Positions 14,348-27,669 of a stretch of DNA of 64,000 nt are shown piece after piece; the stretch's first letter is position 1, and the number at the start of each line of letters is the position of its first letter. The notes below the pieces were generated by a model. It was not told the DNA's origin. It was given only the letters and a program-made list of their open reading frames with translations, and ran no database searches. A program made the position numbers and the translations under genes. The stretch spans positions 17,893,103 to 17,957,102 of the forward strand of contig CP141131.1 of NCBI GenBank assembly GCA_035236585.1, given 5' to 3'. The stretch is from Warburgia ugandensis (Eukaryota > Streptophyta > Magnoliopsida > Canellales > Canellaceae).

Positions 14348-14689
14348 TTATAGATACGAAACATTAAAAAAAAAAGAAAAAGAAGAAGAAGAAGAACTCC
14401 TTTGTAACTAAGAAAAGTTAATGCTGCTTTCTTTCTTCCTAATTTATCTCTAGCATTCCCATATTTTCTCTAACAATGTCTCGTTATTCACAACTCCCAT
14501 CCGTTGTGGAATAGGCTTGGTTGTAGTTGAGTTTTGTCCCTTTTAACTAAGGATTAGATTAGATTTGGAAAATTGTGTGAATGATTTGCTTTGTAATTCT
14601 TCACTTGTATATAATATTAATTTTTATAGATGAAGGTATTTTTTCTCTGAAGCTTTAGGTCATTGAGACTTGACCATGATAAAGGAAAT

Positions 14690-14973
14690 ATTATGATTTC
14701 AAGATTACAATTCAACCTAAAAGAAGATTTTGGGTTGAATAGTAATTCAACATGGTATTAGAGCCTTCCTCACCTTAGAGGTCATGAATTTGATAATGGA
14801 GACCTTTTATCAAATTAATTTCCTGCACAAGGTAGATAATCTCTCCTTGGGTCCACATGCAAGAGCCCAAAAAAAAGACCTACAAGTGAGGGGGTGTGTT
14901 AGACATATAAATATTGTTGGTTTACTTCTTATCATCAGCTTAAGCTTTTAAGAAGTTGAATGGCAATCCAACA
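14690..14973 (+). mobile_element. TRIM-like miniature LTR element (fossil)
   Basis: The sequence ending GTAATTCAACA (14742-14752) is followed directly by a primer-binding site TGGTATTAGAGCC (14753-14765), complementary to initiator-methionine tRNA in plant LTR elements. After about 120 bp comes a polypurine tract AGTGAGGGGGTG (14885-14896), then a terminal repeat TGTTAG...CCAACA at 14897-14973 (77 bp). The end of that repeat (GTTGAATGGCAATCCAACA) matches the sequence before the primer site. There is no coding region. The left end is blurred, so the start given is approximate. Confidence 0.6.
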
Positions 14974-15242
14974 ATGCCAGAGATAATATGCAGATATAAA
15001 TATTGTCCTAACACGAAGACTGCTACACATAAGCTCGACGTAGTTCATTGCCCTAAGATATAAATATTAGACAATGCAGATAGAAATTTCAATGGGATGT
15101 GGGTCTTGATCCTCAACCATCAGCACTTTTCACAACTTAAAACATCAATTTGACATAAAAATAAAAGATGAATTAACTCTCAGAAAATGGAACAAAAGAA
15201 ATTCAGATCTCATTCTGTCTTGTAACTCATTTAGTTTAACCA

Positions 15243-15464
15243 TCAACATAGTGTAATTAAATTGAGGTAAGCATACTGACACCAGTAGAATGATAGGCTG
15301 AGGGATAGACAGGCAGACAAGTTAGCGACAGAGAATGATGAGTAAGTTAAAATATAGACATTGATCACTCGGGGGAATGTGGAAGTAGTAGCATAACTTA
15401 TAAGAGCATGGCTATGCAGGGCCACTAGAAAGAGAAACGAGGAGGAGAGCATGGCAGATTTCAT
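15243..15464 (-). CDS. Possible small secreted protein, unverified
   Basis: A 73-codon minus-strand ORF beginning MKSAMLSSSFLFLVALHSHA, which reads like an N-terminal signal peptide with a possible cleavage near residue 24. The rest (Ser/Tyr-rich, ending LNLITLC) is not recognised and may be intron read-through. Just upstream, its start overlaps the stop of another small ORF (15461-15676; 71 codons, charged, VFGGELGGGLKREE). Upstream on this strand are TATA-like stretches near 15793 and 15826. Without a family match or codon evidence this could be chance. Confidence 0.15.
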   Translation of the reverse strand: MKSAMLSSSFLFLVALHSHALISYATTSTFPRVINVYILTYSSFSVANLSACLSLSLSFYWCQYAYLNLITLC

Positions 15465-15859
15465 TTAAGGAAAGAGGCTGGTGAAGGCATTCCATCTGAG
15501 ACAAATGATCCCACCAACTCTTCGATTTCTTTGCTATTTCTAACCATGGTAGGCCCTAGAATCTTCAATTGCTCCTCCCTAAAGCTAAGCATAATCATTT
15601 CCTCTCTTTTCAAACCGCCCCCAAGTTCCCCTCCAAACACTCGTTTCATTCCTTCTAAATTGGCCTTGCGATACATCCAAGCAAAACTCTTTCACATCAA
15701 ATATGGTGAATGAGTTGCATCAATCAACAGACACCCTTCATTTTCCCCTCTAAACATCATACCATCTACGTATAAAACGTTGTAAACGCCTTTATAAACA
15801 CCCCCAAGGAATACCCATTTTTATATCTATATCCACTCCTGCCGTGGCATCAGAAACTT

Positions 15860-15965
<106 letters not shown>

Positions 15966-18617
15966 GATCAAGTGAAAGCGAACACGTAACAGACCAATGA
16001 TCCGCATTGCTTAAGTCTTTGTATTGATCAAATTACGTTATGTGAAGGGTGCTATGCCAATGGCAGACAGTGATCTCATCTGTGACGGTATCTTATCAGT
16101 TTGGCCACGCCTTTTATTACGGTATATGTTGGAAAAGTTAAATTCTCGCTTTGAACAAAAGACATAGAAGAGGTCGCATAACCCAAGTCATAAAGCTGGT
16201 CTTCCCTTTCTAAATTAAAAAAAATCTGGAGTTAGTTCATGGGTACAAATGATACGGGGGGCCCTGGGGTCCCACAGCTTTCATCCTATGTGTAGACTCT
16301 ACCATGTTGATGGCAAGACATAATTTGACAAGTTAAAGAATGCTGATTTCGTGCAACTTAGGGGATGCATCCCATATGTTGCACAAATCCATCAGTATAC
16401 GGCATGCTTCTCGTCTCCTTTCTCTATTGATATTAGCAGCTGTAAACTCTAGTTTCTCAACCAAAATTCGCCTTTATCTACTATATTACAACAAACATAT
16501 CATCATCAATCTACCAGAATCGATCGTCTAGTCTGACTTAAAATACTTATTGTTCCAATTAAACTCTTTTCGAGAGAAGAACAACTATTATACCAATTTT
16601 TAAATGGTAATCTTAGCAAGAGTTGTTTGTACGGGGATTTTAGTCGGTTAATACAAGCTTTTCATAAATGATTTCTTTGTCTAATCTTGATCATCGTCAT
16701 AATCGTGAGAATGTCTCTGTCTGCAGGATGATCTTGATGATGTTCATTCAATTATCTAAAGCACTCATTGTGATCGTCAAATTGATACTCAGATCGTCTC
16801 ATCAAAATCAGAAATCTAGTAAAGCGATGGCCCACGTGATGCTTGATTTTAGATTGGTTGAAGCTGCTAATGTTGATCCAAGAGCTGTTATTGGATGAAC
16901 TTTCTGAATATATGCCTTGTACAGAACCAAACATCCAGGAGATTGTTAGCCTTCCCTTGTCTACAATTCCCCATCAAGGCATGAATATCAAATCTGTCTG
17001 GCGTCATATATGAATATACGAGAAAGATACCTCTCAGAAGGGAAGAAAGTTATGTACATATGAAAAAGATGGATTTGTTGAGAGGAATTTTTGTTGATTG
17101 GTCATGTCATACATGCCCCAGTAGACATCAAGTTGCTTCGGTTTGAATTATCCAGGGGATAGCTTAGATCATCCAGTCGGCATGAGGACTAGCTTATTTA
17201 CTAGTTTGGGCCGCCAAATCAGCAGCCTCAAGTTCCACATAGGTATGCATGCAACTATGAATAGACAAGTCAGCTTTTGAAAATTTTGGATAATTTTGTT
17301 GCTAATTATCACATTCAGGGGGCGTTAGCATACAAAATCAGCTAAAGAAGTTTTCTAATAGTTTTTATTTGTATTTTGATCAAGATAGTATCACAATCAT
17401 ATAACCATAATTGGGATACTACGTTGTATTCAAGTGTTCATGAAAGGAATACTAGACCAGTACTTCCCCTCTTGGTTCTGTGGTTCAAGTGACCCTAGCT
17501 GCTACAATATAGAAGGCCTGGCATCATGTTCGATGCACTCATTACCTTCACTAGTGAAAATAGCAAAGTTAAGCACCTAAGAGTTTTTTTTTTCCGTACA
17601 AAAAAATATAAGGAAAGGCTGCGTACTATACACTCTTTATGGTCTGCCCTTTCAACGAAGCCCATATACGCAGGAGAATAATGCATTGGGCTACCTTTTT
17701 TTATATTGTTGTTATCTTGTGTGTGGAACCCTCTTATTCAATGATCAAAAAGTATTGATTCACTGGGCCTTGCTATTGATGGGTGGAACACCAAATTTCT
17801 CCATTGTTTGAAAACTCTAGCCCTCCGATTCATGGAAGCTCTGTTGATGGATGCAGACAACTGCGTTTTCATTTTCAAGCGTCCATGTAAAGCCAACTCG
17901 TGGCATTGGTTTGCGATTTTCAGAATGATATGGTGCATGCTTCATCTCAGCTATAGGGCGCTGCCTGTTAACGGGTTGCATCATTCACAAATGGCACCGC
18001 TTGTACTTCTACAGTTCTACCTGCCCATATTCTTGAAAGGAAAACATGCAAAGTCCCTCATATAAGAGAGCTCTTATACATATGAAATGATGGATGGAGA
18101 CAGTATGCTTACAAAAATATGATCAGCTTGAAAAGTACAAGTTAGACCTATTAGTCTGTTGGTCTACACTGTTTGTCTAGTACTGATGAGTCACAACCGC
18201 CCTTGAACTTCATCTGAGATCTTTAACCTCTAATTTCGGCAATAAATGGGTGGTTATGAAATGAAAAACACTGGGACTAAAATAATTTTGAGGCTTAGAA
18301 TTTTTAAATGAAAAAATGCTTAGTATATCAATGGTTTTGATCACTGAATATATGAATATCAAATCTATCTACTGCCACGTGCAGATTCACACATAAGAGG
18401 GAGAGAATTAAATAAAAAAGAGTTCAAGAAATAGCAATAAGAATGAGTATCAGAGTTCCTATATTTATGAGGAAGAGAAAAGATAACATTGAAGAAGAAG
18501 AAGAAGAATGCCATAAAACTTAGGTTTGTCATTCTTAACTTAGGTTTATTATTTGCACGGAAAAGTCACTTAAGTTCTTATATAGGAGAAGCCACTAAAG
18601 TGTTGATCTTAAAAAAA

Positions 18618-18716
18618 GGGACAGTCCCAGGTGCATAAAACTCCTGCCTACGCAGGATCTGAGAAAGGGGCTGGCTACAAGGGCATATAATATGCAGCCT
18701 TATCTTATAGAGTAAT
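18618..18716 (-). repeat. Au-type SINE fragment (copy 2)
   Basis: AAAAAAAGGGACAGTCCC, the poly-A-side end of the SINE in reverse, continues through a CTACGCAGGATCTGAG segment to ATGCAGCCTTATCTTATAG. The tRNA-like half is missing. It lies about 400 bp upstream of the MYB103 start. Confidence 0.7.
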
Positions 18717-18978
18717 AATGAGTTTATATGCACGAAGGGAGCTCCTCGAGTGGGACTCGACTCACTATTATGAAACTAAATTGCGTCTACTGTTTTGACG
18801 TCATCATGGTCACATATTTAGCATTACCGCACGCCGACACACGGAGATGGAGTGACGACGGAAACAATGGCATGGTTAGGGTACATGAGGTTTTTACGTA
18901 ATACTATTCTACGTAGAAGAAGAGGAGAGAGAGAGAGAGGAAGGGTTTTGAAGTCGATGACAGGTCGCTTTAGAGTTA

Positions 18979-19116
18979 GATAAAAAGTTGGGAATCGAAT
19001 AGATGGTCCCATCCGGTGCATTTGCCGGCATTTCCACTGCATAAAAGACCTCGCTGCACCACCTCCCTTTCGCTGCAACCGGATAGCAGAAGAAGAAGGG
19101 AGAGAGAGAGAGAGAA
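18979..19116 (+). promoter_or_regulatory. Core promoter and 5' UTR of the MYB103-like gene
   Basis: A TATA-like CATAAAAG lies at 19040-19047, about 70 bp before the start codon, which would put transcription start near 19070 with a 5' UTR of about 45 nt. An alternative GATAAAAAG lies at 18979-18987. A short GA-rich stretch (19098-19115) directly precedes the ATG. The assignment rests on position and sequence only. Confidence 0.45.
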
Positions 19117-20748
<1,632 letters not shown>

Positions 20749-21199
20749 TCTTCTCTCTATAGATCTCCAGTAATTATTTGATAGAACCAGTTGTATCACG
20801 GTTGTATCATATAATTACTAAAAATCAATGGTGGCCTCCTTTTTGGGATTTTCTTCGTGATCCAAACCACTCATCAAATTTCTCTTATCTTAGACGGCCT
20901 AGAAATTAAAGCTCACGTATATTGAATTTCTCTAGGTCATTCAACATGAATCTTTTGAAGCCAAAAAATAGATGGTTAACACATAAAGGTTTCAAAACAC
21001 AGAACACTGTCTATTCTTTACTTAAAAAAGCGTAAAAATGAAGGATCAAAATATATCCAATACATATGAGCTTTGGTTTCTAGACCATCTGATATGAGAA
21101 GAATTAGAAGAATGATTTTGATGACAATGAAAATCCCAAAAAGTGAGCCAGCTATTGATTGTTCAGTAATTATATGACACACCGGGTGTCTCAAATAAT

Positions 21200-21201
<2 letters not shown>

Positions 21202-21265
<64 letters not shown>
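21202..21265. repeat. Microsatellite (CT)32
   Basis: About 64 bp of pure CT, about 450 bp after the MYB103 stop. Confidence 0.95.
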
Positions 21266-21266
<1 letters not shown>

Positions 21267-23427
21267 ATAAGGGATTTCAAATGGGTGGGGATTGTGTAGA
21301 AAGATTGTGCTACTTTTGTGGTTTTGCATTTTTGCCTTCATGAAAAACATGTAAATTTGAGGAATGAATTGATAATTAACATGCACGCATTGTTTTCTGT
21401 TCCTCGTGAGCAAAGATAAAAACAGTAAAAATTTGAGTTAACAGGCAACGGCAGTTCATCATCATGATCTTTCTTTTGGTTTGCATCATTTATTGTATTT
21501 TGTCATGTACATGATAAGCACTAAAGGTTCACCTTGAGTCTCTTTTCATATACTTTGTATGCGAAGAATCTAAGGCTCTCAATGGAATGGTGCCTACCTT
21601 TTCCTTTCCTTAACCTCTCTAAGTGTGATAGCAAATGAACGGGAATTATTCTTGTACCTAATGATTCTGAAAATGTCACATTGTTAGGTTACATATAAAG
21701 TTTGAGTAGAAATGAAGTGTCACATGCACAAGCCTCTGCATTTAATTATGGAAGAGATAAAGAAAGCCCAAGGAGAATAGATAGGAAAAATGTGATACAA
21801 ATAAAACAAGGAAGACATAGGGAGAGAAATATGTCGTTGCAAGTTTACTTTCTTTTGCATTTTTTCAGATTTAGAGATTATGAGAAAGATCTTCAGTTTG
21901 GACTACTTTTTTTAGAGTATATCAGTTTCTTATGCAAAGTTTGACAAGATCTTGTCCTACTCCCACGTTGACAAATTCTTCATTTTACTGGCTCCAAGAC
22001 GATAAATGTCATTTACCCATCCTTTATCTCAACTACCTCTTGATGATGGATTTATTTTCGTTGAATTGATATCGCTTACTAGTGATTCAATCCCTAGGTT
22101 CACATGAAAATATCGAAATTAGAAAGCATACATTTTGTCATCTCTTTACAAACTTGAAGTAATAAATAAAAAAATCAAATAAAATTCATTAGCTCCGCTA
22201 GCTGTAACTAAATGGCAACTTATGGGTCTTATAACATGTTCATCATGTGTTTAATTCGACTAATTCAGATCAAAAAATTAAATGCGTTGAAAAGCAGGTG
22301 CAAGGAAAATAAACACAAACATAACAATGACGATAACAGTAAATTTGTTGAACGTTCTTTAGATTTTCTTTTAATGTGAGACATATGTGGCTGTAAAAGA
22401 AATAATTAAATGAATAAATTACTTTATAGAAAAATAAAATACAAGAACTCAGTAAATTTGTCGGAAAATTGAGTTATTTCACAGCTCAAATTTATACTGC
22501 ACATGACACTTTCAACATTCAGCCATCCAAGGTACCTGAGTGTGACGCAGCGGGGCAAGATAGTAAGAGAGAGAGTTAGTAAGGAAGGAAATAGAGAAAA
22601 TAGGAAAAATAAGTTCGGATTCCCAATTACTCTTAAACATATTTAAATGTTATCCACCGCGTACTTCCTTAGAAGGAATGTGGCTTGGCTTTCTATATAA
22701 TGTGCTAAGACCATCAACAACGGCACCAAATAGCTCACAACTTGTAGTGTATCTGGTCACACTACTTCACCTTTCGAGTTGTTACTTTCCTCTTTGGCTG
22801 GGATTAAATTTAAGAGAGTCTATAAGTGATTGGCTTACTAATTCTTCACGTGTACACACACCCTCACACACACGAAAAGCCTAAAGTTAGATTCAAACAC
22901 CAATCATTTGTACTTTGGACAATCTTAGGTAACTTTTATACATATTTCTTCTTTACAATCTTAGTTTGGAACCTTGAAAGTGAGGTGAGTCCAACAATTG
23001 TTGGTGACTCAAAAAAACTTGAGTAGAATTTTTATTGAAATTCCTCTAAATTGTACATTTATTTTAAAATTTCATTTCTATAGAAATAAGAAATGCTAGG
23101 GAGTTGGTTTAAACAATGTTAATATGGTTGGGATGGATGGTCTTGTCTTCAAAGCTTAGGTCAACTTATAGTTTTATTGTGTCCAGGTCTAGTGTACAAA
23201 TCATATGCCAACTTAATTAGTTTTCTCATGTAGCGACTTGGCATGTTGAGTGACTCAATTTACTCTAGAATTGAGTAGTAATTAGGATGAGTTTTAGAAA
23301 TCAACTTGCAAGTTTTAAATTATGCTTTTTGATCTCTCTTGTTAATATGATTATTTTTTCACAAGAAAAAATGAACATGCTTCAATAGTACATTCCATCT
23401 TCCTTTCAAAAGAAAGATTGTTAAAGC

Positions 23428-23533
23428 GTGTCGCTAAAGCCTATAATTAGCAAAGTGGCACAAGGAATCTCTCACTTGGTTGACCAAGGTTTAAGGCTAT
23501 GCACAAGTGTATGTGTGCCTGCCAAAAAAAAAA
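23428..23533 (+). repeat. SINE-like repeat, family A (copy 1)
   Basis: The core AAGTGGCACAAGGAATCTCTC, then TTGACCAAGG and TATGCACAAG, ends in an A-rich tail (23523-23540). A second copy lies at 52690-52790 in reverse, with a matching core GTGGGGCAAGGAATCTCTCAC and also an A-rich end. Two dispersed copies with A tails suggest a non-LTR retroposon. I do not recognise the family. Confidence 0.5.
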
Positions 23534-23539
23534 GAAAAA

Positions 23540-23543
<4 letters not shown>

Positions 23544-23608
<65 letters not shown>
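23544..23608. repeat. Microsatellite (AG)32
   Basis: About 65 bp of pure AG, starting directly after the A-rich tail of the SINE-like repeat at 23428-23533. Confidence 0.95.
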
Positions 23609-23612
<4 letters not shown>

Positions 23613-24133
23613 GACAACAATTCTGCATTCGTTTTGAGGAGTCCTTCCAATTGGTTCGTGAGTTTTAAAATTGTGCTAGTAGCATTCGCTTATTAACATA
23701 ATAATCTTCTTGAGCAACAGGGCTTCCTTGGAACTTGTAGGCCTTGGTTACGGGCCTTCCAATGTAAATCCGTGACAATATGCTCTCATAGCATCTTCCA
23801 TATGTCCTTCAAACAAAGACCACCATTCTACTTTGGCTCTCAACCATTAGTCACATTCTAAACAAATATATTGAACTTTCATCAGTGATGCACTTCATGT
23901 GTTAGATGATCCATATCATCATGCATGGTGAATATCTAAGTTAGCTCCCTATTTAGATAGTAAATCAAATGAGAAATAAGATTAATCAATAACATCATTA
24001 AGAGGATAAGATATTCCAAAAATATAAACATGAATTTTATAGAAGAGTATGACTTCTAAGCTAGTCACTTGATTGCTTGAGCAAGCTAATCATATGAGGG
24101 AGTCTCATGAGGTAATTTTGTCTTGAAACTTGT

Positions 24134-24193
24134 GCATCTTATGGTTTAAGAGCAAACATGTTAGCATCTTATGGTTTAAGAGCAAACATGTTA
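24134..24193. repeat. Perfect 30-bp tandem duplication
   Basis: GCATCTTATGGTTTAAGAGC plus ten further bases occurs twice back to back (24134-24163 and 24164-24193) with no difference, which points to a recent event. Confidence 0.95.
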
Positions 24194-24804
24194 TGTCAGC
24201 CTATGCCCCATAGATTTGGATGATAACAAAACCTTTATGTTGTATCTCTAACTTGGTTTGTGAATGTGCAAGATAATTCAAAAAGGTTAGAAGCAAATTC
24301 AATAAAATTGGGGCAATATTCAAGAACCAAAAGATTAAAGCATCAAAGTACTACAAATTCCAGTTGATTATCAAAGGATGAGTAGTCACTTGTTTTCACT
24401 AAACAACAAAAGAGTGCTTAACTTCAAATGTTCCAATTGATTGCACTTGAAACCATATTCAACTTTTTTTGGCACACTTGGAGACACATACATGGGTCTT
24501 ATTGATCCATATAACTTTCCTCAATCATTGTCAACTATTCTAAAGGCTAAATTTTAACAGAAGGATAACAAGTTTTATATTTGATTTCAAGGAATTTTGG
24601 CTGATTGATTTAGAGTAAAATCAATTTTTTGGATGTCAAGCCAGTCATTTTATAGACAAGCCAACTATTTTTATAAAACACGCTTTCAAGGCGGATCTAG
24701 TCAACTACCACTTGAAGGACAATCAACTATTTTGGGAGCAAATCAAGTTTACTACTTAGCTTCACCAAGTCAACTATTGTTTATAAGATGGAAGCATGTA
24801 AAGA

Positions 24805-26880
24805 TGTCACATCCCCATAACACCAAAGCATTTATTGTAGGGTTAGAGATGTTACAAATTCTTAAGGCATCAAATGAAATATAAAACAACATATCTCGTA
24901 TAAACATAAATATCTATGCCAATACCAAAGCAATAAAAGGTTTGTACAGTTTAAACAAATTTTCATAAAATTTGAACTTTCATAAATAAAGCAATGTTTT
25001 TCCTTAAATACAAATCTTTTACTTTTGATTACGATAACAAATCCAATAAACTTCTTCAGCAACTATCTCTCTTTTTTCAATCGCTTTTCCTTGCCTTGTT
25101 CTTCTTCCTCAAGATCTTCACTAATATGAGATATTAAACATATCTTGGCGAAGTCTCTTTTAGTAAGCATACTATAATTATGAATAACTTATTCATTTCA
25201 ATTTATAGATTTTCAATATATCTAATATATGTTCACAAAAAAAATACAATAATTTCATATAAAAGCAATACAAATCCATCCAAAGTTATATACCAAATAT
25301 CTTTTAAATTCAAATCCATATACAGATATTAAACAAGTTTTAAAATACAAGCAGCTATAGTGGTACCCATTGACATACAATCCAGATGAGTACACTACCC
25401 CATTGACCACATGAGGTTTGGAGTACCTACCATGGAGTACAACAAATAACTCCATGAAGTCTTGTTAGGCAAGTTCAATTACCCAACATTGATCAAACAC
25501 TAGTCCAAATAAATTTGAGTTAGAAGTGTTGAAACCTTGTTGATGTAATACGTCACAACAAAGGCTCTAACTAAAGTATGTCTCATATAAGTTGTCCATT
25601 GTGACCATTATTGATCAAGCAGAGTTCAAATATATACTCTGTATCGACGTCTCAAGTAAAGCCAAATAAACACTCATAACATCTTACTGGCATCCAGAAG
25701 TATCCACAAATAAACATAAGGACTTATGCAACCTGGCTAGATGTCATACAAAAATTTGAAAAATTCTTTTCCAATTATTTTCATACCTTTTAAAATTTGC
25801 ATATCCTTATAAATCTTTCTAAATAAAGCTTTGAAATATCATATCACGTTAAATGCTCAATTCTAAACTATTCAAAATCAATTTTCATCAAAACATCCAA
25901 ATATTTTGCTAATTTTTCAATTCTTCTACTTTATAAAATTTTCCTTTAAAAACTTCATAATTTTCCTAATTTGGAAATCATATTCTTACAAATAATTTTT
26001 ATTAAAACATTGATCAAAAGTACTTATTTGGATGCTTTAAATATTTAAAATTCAATTCTATAAAATAATATAATTTCTTAATGATTATGAAAACCTTTAA
26101 TAACAAAAACATAAATTTTCAAACCTTTTTTAAACAAAACAAATTGAATGCATGTCTTATTTATAATTCATTGCTTCCTTTAGACTTCAACTTAACTGTA
26201 AATCATATTTCATGATTTATATCAATTTTATCATCTAAAGATTAATCCATTAGATCACATCCATTCATTTTTTAATTTTTTAATTTCTCTTTTAGATTGA
26301 ATTGTTTTAGCTTCTTCTTAACTTAGATATTGTAATAGTTATGTCATTTCTCTATTATAAATATTAGATTTTTAGGTATTTTAGATTTTATATATTAATT
26401 TAATTTATATCATTTAATCTAGATTTTGTATGTCCATTTTAGATTATCTACATAGTTTTTAAGATCACATTATGAACGTTTGATTTATATCTACATCTTA
26501 ATTATTCGATATTGTGATCTAGACAATATAAACTTTACACATTTAGATCTACGATTTAGATCATATGCATATTTTAAATGTTCTACATCATTATAGACAT
26601 ATCCTTTTAAATTTGATTTCTACATCTAACATCTTGTGTAATTATTTCACAACCTTATATTTTTAACAAATCTTGCACATTCAATCATTTTATCGTAGAT
26701 CTTAATCATTTAATCCTAGCCATGGATCATGAGCATCAAAGAATTACTCTTAGATCTTACTCATCTAGGTTAGATTATAACTGACATAAATCTAATAATT
26801 TATTCTAGTTTCATGTACATAATTGGATCATTTAGATCTCATCCATATGGCCTAATCTAACGATCTTATTCATTAATCAA
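24805..26880 (-). repeat. 3' LTR of the gypsy element, incomplete
   Basis: Aligns with the 30900 LTR from its TGTCACATCCC end to about 26395. The following approximately 480 bp no longer match, and no GGTGTTACA end is found before the reverse transcriptase remnant. Confidence 0.65.
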
Positions 26881-27301
26881 TCTACATGTAAATAGGTTAT
26901 AAACATTGGTTAATCCGAACGACATAACTCAAAACTCGTAGTGACCATATCTCATCTTGAAAGCAGTCTTAATCCTTAACTCTAAGTTTGTGATAACTAG
27001 ACTTGAGATCAGTTTTAGAGAATACCTAAGCTCTTTGCAACTAATCTAGCAAGCATCATTTCTAGGCAGTGGATATTTATTCTTTGCCAGCACTTGGTTT
27101 AACGACCTACACTTGATACATATTCTCAGGGAAACATCATTTTTCTTTAAGCACAAAACTGGTATACCCCAAGGAGAAATACTAGGTCAAATGAAACCTA
27201 GCTTTAACAATCCTTCTAGTTATTTCTTGAGGTCCTTTAGTTTTGCTAGTGCCATTCAATATGGAACCTTAGAAAATAGGGTTGGTTCTAGGAATGAGTT
27301 C

Positions 27302-27418
<117 letters not shown>

Positions 27419-27669
27419 ATAGCATTAATGTTAGGCTTTTCATTAGAGTCATCCACCACATGAGGGAGAAAACCCTAACACCCTTTTCTCAACATGCAAT
27501 CTACTAATCAGAGTCATCAGTTGAACTCTTTTAACACCTTTGAACTAGAATGTTGATTGATTACACAAGTTGAAGGTCACCACCTTGTTGAAAGAGTCAA
27601 CACTCGCATGATATACCAACAACTAATACATGTTAGGTATCACATTGAAATCTTGTATGTCTAGCAATA

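Larger units (their letters stand above)
20749..24804. other. Intergenic stretch between MYB103 and the gypsy element
   Basis: About 4 kb without a recognisable gene. It holds two microsatellites (21202-21265 and 23544-23608), a SINE-like repeat (23428-23533) and a perfect 30-bp tandem duplication (24134-24193). The ORFs at 21702, 22678 and 24633 show no known domain. Confidence 0.6.
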
